NCBI GenBank assembly: GCA_947561715.1
Contig: OX387198.1
Location: 16,430,001 to 16,494,000, forward strand
Origin: Ascidia mentula
Lineage: Eukaryota; Chordata; Ascidiacea; Phlebobranchia; Ascidiidae
Direction: 5' to 3'
DNA: 64,000 bases
Below are positions 11,028-24,067 of the stretch, piece after piece. The position numbers and the translations under genes were made by a program. Under the pieces are notes generated by a model, which saw nothing but the letters and a program-made list of their open reading frames with translations, made no database searches and had not been told where the DNA came from. Numbering within the stretch: the stretch's first letter is position 1; every line of letters starts with the position of its first letter.

Positions 11028-12065
11028 ATTTTTGGAACACAGAGGTTTTTTAGGGGTCAGATCGCGTGACAGAACACGACCAACTTCCACGAATTATTCT
11101 GCTCAGCTCCAGCTCAGCACAAAGACCTCAAGCGAAGATCGATAAAATGTCATGAAATCCCGTAATCTACAACTTTTCGATTGCACATAAGTTCTTTGTG
11201 ATGTTTAGATGATTTTGTTTAGTTTCTGAAATAAAGTTGTTGACCAATGATCAACACTAAAATTTTCATATTTAATTTTCATGATTTTGGGCAATTATTT
11301 CCAGTTCATGAAACGCACAGCAATATATCTTGTTCCAAAAAGTATAGTTTAATTGCAAATATATAAACTTTTAAATTAAAAATTCGTGCAGGTTCTTAAA
11401 TACTATCGTCATTGCCTGTTTGCTGCAAGGACAGCTGCAGGCTCTGGTTGATCATTAGCATCGATCGGTACTTTTCTGTTAAAACCGGTTCTTGACCTAA
11501 CCACATGAATTACTTTGTAATGAATAATAACATCGTGTGCAGACAACGTGAAGAATGGTCGTTAACAAAAATGACCAAAAGCGTTTCCAAATCAACCAAC
11601 TTCGGACAAAATACTTCGATCTTACAAGTCTCCAGACGAGTTGCACTTTTTGTTGCGGGTGTTGCGAAAAATATTGATGTAGAATGAATATGAAGATTTT
11701 TAGAATTTATAAAATTTTTGAAAATTGAATATTCTAAATATAATTGATAAAAAATAAGTAACCATACTTTTGTGATCGGATTGAAAGGTTGTGTTTTCTA
11801 TTTAAACGGGTAAACGTTACTTGCATAAAGCTCACCTTAAATATCGCTACAACAATGATATAGCAAATTGCTGTGTTTGTTTATTAAGCGGAGACTTTTT
11901 CACTGTATTTTCGCAACAAAATCGTTCTGACGTTGGGAGGTTGAACAAACACGGAAAAATCCCAAACGTAAAAATATAAAAATCTTTTTTACCAACGGAC
12001 GACAAAACTAGCGTACGGATTAATAAATAAAATGTTATTTTTCATTAGCGTCATTTAATTCAATC
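11028..12065. other. Intergenic region upstream of Reeler copy 1
   Basis: No gene seen. The stretch is AT-rich and matches 61827-62911, so it includes whatever promoter the Reeler genes share. No firm regulatory motif could be assigned. Confidence 0.5.
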
Positions 12066-12623
12066 ATGTTGCACTCTGCGTGGTTTATTGGGGCGTTGAC
12101 ACTTCTTGTAACAGTGGAGGGCAGAAGCAGGGGACCACCAAGATCATCTTGTGCTTCAATGAGGCCTTTGGGTCATCGTGGTGGAGGAAGGTATCCCGTC
12201 CTGCGTCACAAAATCGTTGCGGACTTGTTGTTCAGGCCGTCGATAATCTCCATAAAATTACGACTACGGACTAAATATACCAATGTACCGGATTTACTCC
12301 GCACAAATTAATTCAAACGAAATCATTGTTGTCCTGTTTTTCAGTCGAGGTTCATGGACCTGAAAAGTTCAAGGGTGTTTTCATTCAAGTACGCAAAGGA
12401 AATGCTGCAACATCTGTCGGAAAGTTTTCCAATCCTCCTCCCGGTTTTCAGCTCATGAGTTGTTTTTGTGGTCCACCCAACAGCGGATGTAATGACGCGT
12501 TCGGTCATAGCAACGGGGCATTTAAAGGAATGTCTGTGAAGGCGGAATGGACAGCTCCTGCCAACTGCAACGGCGACCATGTCATAATGTAAGAAATCTT
12601 ACGTTTAGTTTTAAAAATGACTT

Positions 12624-12755
12624 TGTGGCGATGTTTATTCAGGCGCCAACAAATCAGACTGACGGGCACTTCAACGAGCAACATAAAACGAGACACATGT
12701 AGAAAAAGGCAATCGACGCATGTCACGGTTCGATAAATACGCCGTAGTCGCTACA
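12624..12755 (-). repeat. LTR (3' LTR of the minus-strand element)
   Basis: 132 bp, TG...CA, identical by eye to 16486-16617. Very short for the family. Confidence 0.92.
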
Positions 12756-15700
12756 CCACCCCCTTTCAGAAACGTACAATGCGCAAAATAAGGAGACAAT
12801 TACACAACAAGATCATCGAAGCGCAGGAGGTCTAGGCGGTCTGCCTCTACGCGGTGGGCGCGCAACTGCGACCGGTTCCGTCAGGTCAACTTCTGCGGGT
12901 TTAAGCCGATCAACAGAAATTGTTGCATGGCGGCCGCCAAAATCCAAAACAAACGTTTTGTGAGAAGTCTCAACAACCTTGTAGGGACCCTCGTAAGGGG
13001 CTGTTAATGGGGGTCGATGAGTATCCTTCCGTACGAATACGTACTTCGCAGTTAACAGCTTCCTCGGAAGTGCGCTTCTTTTAGCACCGTGGCGAGACAT
13101 TAATATCGGAATCTGGCTTCTCACTGACTGTCGGAGTTGTGAAAGCAAATTTGCAACATTTGGTGTTGCAGCAATGTTGGGTGTGATGTCTCCCGGCACG
13201 GCGAGCGGTCCACCGTAAACCAGTTCGGCCGACGAAGTTTGTAAGTCTTCTTTGGGAGTTGTCCGGATGCCCAGAAGTACCCACGGTAAATGGTCAACCC
13301 AGTTAGCTGTTGACGTTGCGCGCGCCATAAGAGCGCTTTTCAAATGCCTGTGGAATCGTTCCACAAGGCCATTGGCCTGGGGATGAAAAGCAGTTGTTAG
13401 AGGCAGTTTAATACCGAGGAGCTTGTTAACAGCTGACCAGAGTTCGGAGGTAAACTGAGGTCCTCGATCCGACGTTAAATGTGTAGGAATGCCAAAGCGG
13501 GCAAGCCAAACGCTGATGAAAACTTTGGCGCAGGTCAAAGCTGTTGCATCCGGCATGATATGGCTTCTGGCCATCGTGTGACGCGGTCCATGACAGTGAA
13601 AAGATATGCGAAACCTTGGCACTGTGGCAGGGGACCCACTATGTCAACGTTTAAGTGAGTGAAACGTGCATGAACAAAAGGGTAGTCTTCAATCGGAGCG
13701 CGTACATGGCGTTGTACTTTGGAGCGTTGGCAAGAAAGACACTGCCGTGCCCAATTTCCTACATCTTTCTGCATTCCATGCCACACGTAACGTTGTGTAA
13801 TGAGCTTTTTAGTCCTCCTCACCGAGGGATGAGAAAGGTCATGCAGTGCATGGAAGACGTGTTTGCGCCATGCTGTCGGCACTACAGGTCGCGGTACACC
13901 AGTGGAGATGTCGCAAAGAATGTCGCAACCATTCTTTTCGAAATTAAGCACTTTAAAGTGGAGATTGGTTATCGACGATCGATAATCTGCCATTTCTTGC
14001 TCATTTGCTCGTTGTGCTGCAGAAAGAGATTTGGGATCAAACTGTGTTGCAGAAAGTTGGACCTCCGCTACTAAAGATCGGGAAAGCGCGTCAGCGACAT
14101 GATTCTGCTTGCCTGCGACATGCCGTACATCTGTGGTAAATTCTGATATGTAAGAAAGATGTCGTTGTTGACGACTCGACCAAGGATCGGAACATTTTGT
14201 GAAAGCAAATGTGAGCGGTTTGTGATCAGTGAAAACCGTAAACGTACGACCTTCAAGGAAATATCTGAAATGACGTACCGCCAAATACAAAGCCAGCAAC
14301 TCTCGATCGAATGCTCTGTACTTTGTTTCCGCTGGGCGAAGCTGTTTGCTGAAAAATGCCAAAGGTTTCCATTCGTCTTGAATAAATTGCTCAAGTACAG
14401 CCCCAACAGCTGTTTGCGACGCATCCACTGACAAAGCAGTGTCAGCCATTGCCTGAGGGTGGCTGAGAAGCGTGGCGGTTGCAAGCGCCTGTTTAGCTTG
14501 GAGAAACGCACGGTTGAGTTCATCAGTCCACATGACTTCTTTTTTCTTTGTCGCTATCGCTTTGTAAATGGGTGACATAATTCGTGCCGCAGATGGTATA
14601 AAGCGATGGTAAAAGTTTATCATCCCATTGAACTGGTGGAGGCCCGCTAGGGTCGTGGGTCGTAAAAATGCTTGAATGGCCTGTACTTTTGATTGCAAAG
14701 GCTTAGCTCCATTTTTGTCGACTCGGTGTCCGAGAAAGTCTATTTCCGTTAGACCGAAAGAGCACTTCGAAATGTTAATAATAAGTCCATGGTCGTTAAG
14801 CCTCTGAAATATTTGCCGAACATGCGTTACATGTAGGACTGCCGAGGAACTGGCGATTAAAATGTCATCCAAGTATACAAATGCAAATGGCAAATCCTGA
14901 CAGACAGAATCCATTAGACGTTGGAAAGTTTGCGCAGCGTTTTTTAAACCAAACGGCATGCGCAGAAACTCGAACAAACCAAACGGCGTTATCACTGCCG
15001 TTTTAGGAATGTCGGCGTCAGTTACAGGAACTTGATGGTACCCGCGAACTAAATCAATTTTAGAAAATACGCATGCACCTGATAGCTGAGCTGAGAAGTC
15101 CTGTATGTGTGGAATGGCGTACCGATCAGCTTGTGTCACCGCGTTTAAGCGCCTGTAGTCTCCACAGGGTCTCCAGCCACCGGACGCCTTAGGCACCATG
15201 TGCAAAGGTGAGGACCAGGGGCTTGATGAGCGACGGATTATTCCCATGGATAGCATTCGCTGGAATTCCTGTTTAGCAATCATCAACTTTTCCGGCGGCA
15301 GGCGTCGTGCTCGTGCATGCACTGGCGGGCCCGATGTGGAAATGTGGTGTTGTACTCCATGCTTTGGCCTCGTGGAAGAAAACTGTTCGTTGGTTAAACC
15401 AGAAAACTCATCAATGAGGTCGCGATACGTTGAATCAACTCCTGAAACGCAGGGTTTCAATGCACTATGTTCAGCCGTGCCAGTGCACAAACGGCGTCTT
15501 TTAAAATCCACACACATTCCCTTCGCTTTTAAAAAATCTGCTCCAAGCAGGGGTTTGGATACAGCGGCAACAGTGAAACTCCACGCAAATTTTCCACACG
15601 GCAGGTGCAGGAAAAGCTTTTTGGAACCGAACGTGCGTATGTTGGTTCCATTGGCTGCTTTGAGTGCCGAGGATTGGCTCTGGAAATGTCGTCTTTCATA

Positions 15701-16485
15701 GACCGTTGGCGGAATTACGCTGACTTCTGCACCGCTGTCTACTAAAAATCGGATTTTGAGTTTCGGTCAGAGACGAAAATGAGATTGCTTTGTCCGCCGG
15801 CCGTCGAAAATATTGAGGACGGCCGGCTTGGTCGTTTCCCTGATAGGCACATGGCTTGCGGCATGCTTTCGCCTTTGCACCAAAGCGTTGGTGGTAGTAG
15901 CAGAAATTGTCATTGGTTTGGCGTAGTGTTGGCCGTAATTTGGCAACTGCAAAGTTGCAGCTGTCTTCCCTGGCGTGCCATAACAAATCTGCCTTCTTTG
16001 CTAGAGACCGAAGATCTACAAAATCCTCTTTTGCCAGATTAATACGAATTTCTTCTGGCATTTGTTGGATAAACAAATATTCAAAAAGAAAGCAAGGTTT
16101 ATGTTGACCCAGCATTGCTAGCATTTCATCCATAATAACAGTAGGTTTACGATCCTCAGAACGGGGCATGTTTAGCAACTTAGACGCTCGTTCGTACCTT
16201 GACAGACCTAATGTATTAAGCAGTTCTTCCTTGAGCGATGCGTACTTGTCTTCTGCTGGTGGAGAATCAAGAAAATCAATGAAACGTTGGGCGGTATCCT
16301 GATCCAAAGCCGCCACCACGTAGAAGTACTCGGTTTGGTCATCTGAAATTCTTCGCAGTGCGAACTGTGCTTCAGCTTGCTTGAACCACACGCGGGGTTG
16401 TTTCACCCAAAATTGCGGTAACTTCAGAGCAACAGCGTGTTCTTCCATTTTATCAGCAGTCGTGCTTGATACTCGGGGTCACCAA

Positions 16486-16617
16486 TGTGGCGATGTTTAT
16501 TCAGGCGCCAACAAATCAGACTGACGGGCACTTCAACGAGCAACATAAAACGAGACACATGTAGAAAAAGGCAATCGACGCATGTCACGGTTCGATAAAT
16601 ACGCCGTAGTCGCTACA
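16486..16617 (-). repeat. LTR (5' LTR of the minus-strand element)
   Basis: 132 bp, followed on the minus strand by the tRNA-Trp-type primer site. The right flank ACTT repeats the left flank. Confidence 0.92.
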
Positions 16618-17323
16618 ACTTCAAATATTGAAAAATTGGGATCTTAACCATAGCCTGCAGATGCTGGCCTAGCGATCACTGTACCTTCCGTAATAAAAAT
16701 GCACACAAAGCACTTTTAATAACAGGATTAGGCCGGCTGTGCGAAAATATATTCCTGGCTGGTCCTAAAACCCAGTGCCTTGTGTGCGTTTCGGGGTTAA
16801 ATTATTTGTTGTCCAATTACGAGGTTTGATTAAAGGTTGGGCTTTAGTACGTTTAAATTGCAACTAAATGGTCATCTTACAGATATAAAGTACATTGCAA
16901 AAGGATTTAAATGTTACATACATTTTCTTTCCCACACAATTTTTCTCAAACATTTCATTGTTGAAACTTACATAAATTTGAAAAGCAATAAACGATGTAC
17001 GACCTAATGAGATATGAATTTTTCCGCTGGGAGCACATTTGTATCTGCATTTAGAATATGGTTTCTTGTCTGTACAGGGCGACAGTCGTCGTACGGAAGG
17101 CAAAATATCAGACTGATATTACGAAAAGCATCCGCTGTGTTCCAACCCCACCTCCACCTCCACCACCACCAGCACCAACAAGCACGCAAAACGTAACTAC
17201 GACACCTATGCCAACACCATCACAAGAACCAACTCCTGTTTCAACCACCGACATGTCTCACACCACTATGGCTTCTAATACAACTTCAAGCCAGGAAATG
17301 ATGACACACGTACCACCGAGTGG

Positions 17324-17465
17324 GTAAAGTTATAATACATTTTTTGCCTTTGTTCCGAAATTTCGTTACAAAACCGTTCCGAGAAACGAAATTTCGTTCC
17401 CAAATGAGAAAAACCGTTTCGGGAACAATATTTTTACGCAAAATTTCGTTACAGGAACATATTTT
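17324..17465. repeat. Inverted copy of the 40.5-40.66 kb minisatellite border
   Basis: Starting at the intron-3 donor (GGGTAAAGT), this stretch matches the reverse complement of about 40508-40664, including GTTCCGAAATTTCG and AAACCGTTCCGAGAAACG. The equivalent place near 29163 lacks it. It is either a small insertion of the GTAACGAAAATTCCG repeat family or the source of that family. Confidence 0.75.
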
Positions 17466-17866
17466 ATGCAGAAAACAATACATGGTGCGCGACCAAGAAA
17501 TATTATTTACATTCAAAGTTTTGCAGGACAACAAACGAATAAACATTAGCAGCCTTTTTTTAATACGCGAATTACTAAATATGTTGAAAATTATGTTTGT
17601 GAATTTATAATGTTTGCTGTAGGCTCTATTTATCCAATTCAATTTACCCATATCTCAAAATAATTTGAGACGATAATCTAAATTTAACATAGGCCATTAG
17701 TTTATACATATAGTCTCGTAATATGACGTAGGTCTTGGTCTGCTATAAACGACCAAAGTATCTCTCTCCATTTCCGCAACGCCTTCATGGGTGTGTGCAA
17801 TGAACGTAGGTCGTACGGCCTACGACAAACCAGGAGTTGCAATCAGAAACCATGTCCACGTAAGTA
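17466..17866. repeat. Duplicated Reeler intron 3/exon 4 segment (partner 29163-29566)
   Basis: About 400 bp with high identity to 29163-29566, ending just after the exon-4 donor CCAC|GTAAGT. At 17867 the sequence changes to palindrome-associated DNA, while at 29567 it continues to a TSP1 exon. Confidence 0.85.
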
Positions 17867-19032
17867 GTAAAGGGTGACAGAGTAGAGAACGGGGAGAACT
17901 TCCTTCCTGTCTCTCTGCTACTCTTTCCGGTTAGGGAGACAGGAAAGAGCACTCTTTCCGTTCTCTTTCGTATGCATTTCAAAGGGGGACATGTGTCAGG
18001 GAGATACTCACAGTTACTCATGAGCCTTCCGGTCTTGATTGGGAGTAAAATAAGATTCTCCTATTGTTTGTCTCTTTCCGGTGTCGCAATCGTGATTCTA
18101 TTTTTATCTTGAGCGTGTGAACTTTGTTTGAGATGTCCTCGCCAAGGAATTCGGGATCACACGCAGTTCACTGTGAGGTCGTGTGGCGTTTGTGAAACTA
18201 TTTGGTAAATTGTTTCCTGAATGCAACCTGTTCCCAATGCCTTCACGATGACATCAGGCGAGATACGACGTGATCAACAAACAATTGTTTTTTTGATCAG
18301 CTGTTAATTGTATCCGCTAGCGAAAATTCAGCGTGCCTCGTTTTCAGAGCTCTTGAAAAGCATAAACAAACATAGACTTGGTACATCGTGCGTTCGTATT
18401 GCCCCTCGCTTCACCCTTGCCAATAAGTTGGATTTGCAAAGATGGGAGTATTTAGGGTCAAGGTCTTCGGTGACTTGAATACCCCAACATTGACCTGATT
18501 GCGTGTGGATTGTTTTCGAGCATGGAGCACTGACATGTTCGGGTAGGTATAGTTGCTATCTTTATCACAAGACCGATGTGTCGGATTTTTTGTCGATCGG
18601 CATGTTTTGTCGGACCACTTGTTCGACCTCTGTTTGAATCGACCCAGCAAACGTTACCTTAAAGTTTCTGGACTTTGCAGTCACATTACAGTTGCAGTAA
18701 TTACAATGGCGAACACGTCTCTTTTTGCTACGAAAGCAAAACGCTTTTGGGATTGGGCAACAAACCCCAACGTCTTGGTTAGATTTGACGTTTAATCGTT
18801 CAAGACTGTTGGATAACAGATCCTTGTAATATAATGAGCGATGGGTTTCGAATTTGAATCAATCGTGACGAGTGACATATCATAAAATGTGCCAATCGCA
18901 AACCTCCTGTCTGTAAATTCGATTGGTGGGCCACAAGATCTTAGGTGGCTGAGGTCGTGCATGGATTGTTAACATATATGGTATTGCTGTGTTTGTGTAG
19001 GTAAACGATCCTGAATGCAACCGGTTCCCAAT
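17867..19032. repeat. Left shoulder of the giant palindrome, extra module copy
   Basis: No gene. From about 18225 to 18800 it carries a diverged direct copy of the module starting AATGCCTTCACGATGACATC, seen again at 19033 and 19740-20070. The first 350 bp is a pyrimidine-rich stretch with repeated CTCTTTCCG words. Confidence 0.65.
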
Positions 19033-22000
19033 GCCTTCACGATGACATCACGCGACATGCGACGAGATCAACAAGCAATTGTTTGTCGATCAGTTGTTAA
19101 TTGTATCCGCTAGCGGAAACTCAGCGTGCCTGGTTTTAAGAGTTCTTGAAACGCACAAACATACAAAGACACGCTTTTGAGCTTGGGCAACAAACCTCAA
19201 CGTCTTGGTTAGATTTGACGTTTAATCGTTATTGCCCCTCGCTTGACCCTTGCCCATGAGTTGGATTTGCAATGTTGGGAGTATTCAGGGTCAAGGTCTT
19301 CGGTGACCTTGAATACCCCAACATTGACCAGATTGCGTGTGGATTGTTTTCGGGCATGGAGCACTGACATGTTCGTGTAGGTAGTTGCTATCACTATCAC
19401 AAGATCGATGTGTCTATCGCGGAGGGCTGCCCTCAACATGGATTCATAATTTTTATGACATCACGCTAGACATATCCTGTTTACGTTGACTGGTCGGATT
19501 TTCTGTCGATCGGCTTGTTTTGTCGGTTCACTTGTTACGCTTTTTTGCCACCCGTCATGTGTAACATGTACTCGTTAAAGTGATGTCCAGCTTTGATTAT
19601 CTTGCCACTTCAGGTGAAAAGATCGCTTACTTCGTGGTGTTTTCTCGCAGTCCAATGTGTCCTAACCCTGATGCAGTATGATTGATGTCATCATATTAAT
19701 GACATCGCACTAGCTGTGGTACCACCTATTCCAGGGTGACTGGTCGAACAATGTTTCGGTCGCGTGAAGCGCATCGTGAAACGTTGCTTTTCGGAACATC
19801 ATGCCTATCCAATGTTCAGATGTCGTGCAAGTCGTTTTTGCTGTATATTTGGACGTGCATCTTTTCCAAAATCATTTACTTGATTTACCGCGACCTCTGT
19901 TTGAATCGACCCAGCAAACGACACGTTAAAGTTTTTGGACTTTACAGTCACATTACAGTATGCAGTGAATACAGTGGCGAACACGTCTCTCTTTGCTACG
20001 AAAGCAAAACGCTTTTAAGCTTGGGCAACAAACCTCAACGTCTTGGTTAGATTTGACGTTTAATCGTCCAAGACTCCTGTCCGTAAATTCGATTGGTGTG
20101 CCACTAGATCTTAGGTGGCTGAGGTCGCGCATGGATTGTTAACATATAGTATTGCTGTGTTTAAGTAGGTAAACGATCTGTGTATCACAGGTCGAATGGT
20201 GTATCGCGACGGACGCTGTCTAAATGGATTTTAATGACATTACGCTGGTCACTTAGTTATTTTTTTGTTCGTCGTCATGTTTTGTCGGTCACTTGTTTCC
20301 TTTTTGCAAAATTCGGGACAAAATACTCATGTAACTATATGTACCAGGGATAGTTAGCATGCCACAGCGAATACGATCGAGAAGAAAACGTTCGATTTGG
20401 GTCGAGTTTTCGCAAAGTAGTTTGCATATAGTTGTCTTGCGATATTTTCCAAAGACAAAACAAAATCAGACGCCATTGATCAGTTATAGTAAAACTACGT
20501 ATTGGCCACCCTAAGGTGTAACATACATTCGTATACTGATGATGTCCAGATCTAGGCGGAATAACCAAGCGGTTTGGCATTGCAAAGTACACGAATCATC
20601 GTTTACATTGCCTGCTATTGGTCCTAATTATGTATCTTGTAACCTTACCCATGACATCAGCAAAACGAGAGGATTGATGTAATGCGTGGAGTTTTATGTG
20701 TCATTATTGAAGCTGTGTCTGTGACAATTGATATTCCACCTATGTTGCGCTTCTTGGTCGTAATTGTTCAGGAATGTGCTTAAAGTGCAACTAACATGGT
20801 CATAAAAAACTAATGGTTTATCCTGGAAATATGTTTATTGCGTAAAACTAATGGTTTATCCGCAATAAACATATTTCGAAAGTATTTCGGTGCTACGACC
20901 AAAAATCGTAAACCTGCGGCGACCAAAAATTGTAAACCTTTTGCGTTGTAGCGAAATTGACGCCACGTAAGGCGCTCGTGTCAAAACAATGCATTGTTTA
21001 CATAGGAGAAGGCACCTTATATTGCAGATATCGAATAGTTTCAAACATAGGAGAATCCACAAATTATGTTACCTCAAAGGTCGGGACAAGGTTTTACATC
21101 ATACAAAAATATGTCCCTGTGACGTCACAAATTCATCCGGAATCAAGTTGAACAATTATACGAATAATCGCTTGTATTGCTTGCGATATGTCCTATAATT
21201 ATGTTTTTTGTAACCTTATCGATGACATCCGCAAAACGAGCGGATTAAAGTAATGCGTTAAGCTCAGGTGTTATTTTTAACCACTGTGACAATTCATATC
21301 CCAACTTCTGTTGTTGCGTTTCTTGGTCGCAAATGTTCAGAAATACCCTTAAAAGTTTCTTTTCAATTAAGTGTCTTGCATCTGTGGTCGTGGCGTGCCA
21401 TATGGCAGGACTCTTGTCGATTCAAAGTGTAATTTATCGCATGAAATAAAGAGCATGCCGTACATTTTGTAATCAGTGCTATTACATAGTTTTAATGTGT
21501 GCAAGTGCCTGGGATATTCAAAAATATTTCAGGCCCTAAACATAATGTTTATGCTCTGCTTACGACCTGGTTGACAGTAGAAACGAAGTTTTTACGACGT
21601 TTGTTGGTATTTCCACAGTTTTTCGCGGCAGCAAACAAGTCAATTTAGTGTCGTCGTGGTGTGGGATTAATGTGTTGCAGCTTGCTTTACATATTTTCAA
21701 GCTTTTATAGCTGACGCTAATCGCGCACGCGGTTCACCATTAATTTAACGTCATGGTCGTGTAGTGTCGCTGTGGGTCCATCTGGTGAATTGTTTCCTAA
21801 TGCCTTCACGGTGACAATCCGCGAGAGGCGACGAGATCAACAAACAACTGTGTGTCGATCAGTTGTTAATTGTATCCGCTGGCGAAAATTCGGCATGCCT
21901 CGTTTTGAGAGTTCCCTCGTTGGTTATAAGGCACATACACACATACATACAAAGACTTCGGTACATCGTGCGTTTTTATTTCCCTTCGCTTGACTTTTCA

Positions 22001-23455
22001 AAGATATGCAATGCACTCGTATGGTGCTTTTACCGTTGGAACAACAGTCGCAAAATATTTGCCTTGTGTATTATTCGCTTGTAATAGATTGTCACAACTT
22101 GCGTGTTTTTTCAATTGTTGTGCCATTTCTCATAAATGCTACATGTCACTAACATCATAATGCTACAGGTCACTAAAATCAAAATGCTACATGTCACTAA
22201 CACCAAAATGCTACACGCAAGTTGAAAAAAAACGCGATGTGATTAAACTATACTGGGTAATTCGCTTGTTTTGCAGATGTGATAAATGGGCAAGATACGA
22301 AGTTAGGACAAATCATGGGCAATACAAGCGATTAATCGTCGTACTTACTCATCTTGATTCATGACATAACCCATGTATTAATTACCCTTTACCACAAGTT
22401 TCATTTGCTACGAATAGAAACATGTCATTGAAATTGCATCATGTTCGAGGTTGTTTTTGCTTGCCGTAAAGGTCATGACGATGCTGAATTCTGACGTTGA
22501 TTCCTGTGAGAATGTAAATCTCTCAATGCCCATTTTGGAATGACCGCCTAAAGGGTTAAACCTCATTTTGACAAATCACGCGCTGTCGCGTTCAATTCTG
22601 TCCAACTGAAAATTGTCTTGTAAATTGAGAGTAATGCAACAGGCAACTACCAAATGTCTTAGCAACGCCAAACCGCCTGGTAAGTCGCCCTGGATCTGGA
22701 CATCATAACCAAAAGAATGTACGTTACAGATTACGGGTTGCCAATACGTCGATCACCATTGATCAGCCGATCGTTTAACTGGACGATCGCGTCTGATTTT
22801 GTTGTGATTTTCGCGAATATATTTCAGTATCGTGAGGCGACTATTCGCAAACAATTTTGCGAAACTCGACCCAAAACGAATGCTTTCTTGTCGATGGTAT
22901 TCGCTGCCATGTTGACCATCCCAGGTACATATCGTTGCATGAGTATTTGGCCCGGAAGCCGCAAAAAGGAAACAAGTGGTCGACAAAACATGGAGATTTA
23001 TCAGTCCAAACAACTTGAACAGGACACGACCAGTATGAATCCATTCAGACAGCATCCCGCCGCGATGTATGCTATCGGTCGTGTGATGCTGATAGCAAAT
23101 TAACCGACAGTTCTCTATATGCCCGAGAACAATCCACATGCAACCTGAGTCGCCGAAGACCTTGACCCTGAATACACTCAACATTGCAAATCCATCGTAC
23201 AAGCAAGGGTCAAGTGAGACCAGTAAGAACGTACGGCTAACTGAAACGCCGATTCTGGCAAGAGACGTAAGGATGTACAAAAGTCTTTATTTGTCTTTAA
23301 GCGCCACGCCCATTTTGCAGTAATTAAAAACATGCTGCTAATTATTATCATAACTCTATTTCTATAGACGCTAGACGAAACCCTACTGCGCGCTTAAACG
23401 TTCGCAAACTGAAACGCTCGCATTCAAGCCCCACCTGTGATTTACTACAACGATA
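19033..23455. repeat. Giant inverted repeat, left arm
   Basis: Reverse-complement match to 24068-28262 along nearly its whole length. Anchors pair at 19033/28262, 20890/26440 and 23455/24068. Several interior indels exist: the left arm has extra sequence around 21.15-21.7 kb. No open frame resembles a known protein. Modules inside (TGTTTGAATCGACCCAGCAAAC, AATGCCTTCACG) also repeat directly. Confidence 0.85.
22137..22215. repeat. 25-bp minisatellite, left-arm version
   Basis: About three units around ATGCTACATGTCACTAACAT. The right-arm counterpart at 25451-25607 has six to seven units, so copy number has diverged between arms. Confidence 0.7.
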
Positions 23456-24067
23456 TATTCGTCAGTTTGGTGCGATTCGCGAGATTGACGAATCCGATAG
23501 ATACCGGATTCGCTTGTTTCTCTAACATGCAGACCCTTCCAGATGCGTGACTCCCAAATGTCCTAATTTTTTTTTCTTTGTATAGGTCGGGTCTTTTACT
23601 CCCCGCTCAATTTAACCGTGGCACGCCAATGGCGTGCCCACGGTAAACTTGGCTAATTTTTTTTTTGGTAATTTGTTTTTTAATTTAGAAAAATTTAAAA
23701 AATTTTGAATTAAATTTAGAAAAAGTTTTATTTAAAAATTTTTGAATTAAATTTATTAAAATTAAATTAAATTTAATAAAAAATTTTAGGTTGGGGGGAA
23801 GCCGACACATTGTAGAACAGAGTATTTTATCGTCACAGAGTATTTTGCGCCTTGTCACGGGATTTTGCGCCGATGTTTGTTGTTTTGACGCCTTTTCCGC
23901 GTGGAATAAAAAAAAAAATACAGAGAGAAACTGCCCCTTGTCAGACACAAAACACCCACAAATAAATCATGTCCGTGTACTCACAAATCCGATACAAATC
24001 GCTCCGCAAATAAATCATTACCACGCAAATCATCCGAATACAAATTTACGATTTCAAACTGAGAAGT
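23456..24067. other. Spacer at the palindrome centre
   Basis: 612 bp between the arms. It holds a very AT-rich block (about 23655-23788, TTTAAAAATTT words) and a separate perfect-looking hairpin at 23615-23645. No gene seen. Confidence 0.7.
23615..23645. repeat. Hairpin in palindrome spacer
   Basis: AACCGTGGCACGCCA and GGCGTGCCCACGGTA are near-complements around an AT dinucleotide. It is GC-rich in an otherwise AT-rich spacer. Confidence 0.65.

Larger units (their letters stand above)
10351..12620. repeat. Segmental duplication, X1 third part (partner 61150-63730)
   Basis: Sequence after the degenerate tRNA follows 61150 onward closely (for example GGACAATGTTTTACTTCTG, absent near 48.5 kb). 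It continues through Reeler exons 1 and 2. Homology resumes at 16618 after the LTR element and matches 63731-64000. Confidence 0.88.
12624..16617 (-). mobile_element. Compact Ty3/gypsy LTR retrotransposon, young
   Basis: 3994 bp with two 132-bp LTRs that look identical by eye (TG...CA ends), flanked by a 4-bp target duplication ACTT (12620-12623 and 16618-16621). On the minus strand the order is primer site, gag-like region (about 16.45-15.7 kb), then pol with RT (YLDD box), RNase H and integrase (about 15.5-12.8 kb). The primer site next to the 5' LTR, TGGTGACCCCGA, fits the 3' end of tRNA-Trp. A purine tract (GAAAGGGGGTGG) precedes the 3' LTR. It looks nearly whole, with perhaps two interruptions of the expected frames. 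The identical LTRs imply a recent insertion. The empty site is preserved at 63731-63734. Confidence 0.92.
12066..17859 (+). pseudogene. Reeler-domain secreted protein gene, copy 1 (exon 1 damaged)
   Basis: Exon 1 (12066 on) encodes a signal peptide, MLHSAWFIGALTLLVTVEG. Exon 2 (12345-12588) and exon 3 (17078-17323) encode a Reeler domain (VHGPEKFKGVFIQVRKG, FCGPPNSGC, WTAPANC, then HVIM/ATVVV), followed by a Pro/Thr-rich linker ending MMTHVPPSG. Exon 4 (17732-17859, phase 2 to 1) encodes a Cys-poor start and a TSP1-like end, QTRSCNQKPCP. Reeler domains occur in reelin, spondin and insect defence proteins. Compared with copy 2, exon 1 lost about 245 bp including its second half and donor. The new AG|GTATCC donor at 12191 would leave the wrong phase. 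Intron 2 hosts a 4-kb LTR element. After 17866 the gene is cut off by palindrome DNA, so downstream exons are missing. Confidence 0.75.

Noticed and set aside
13655-14074. Plus-strand ORFs within the LTR element
   Set aside because: Antisense to pol with no recognisable product.
22753-23280. 175-codon minus-strand ORF in the palindrome
   Set aside because: No domain, no splice context, and the mirrored arm does not keep the frame open.
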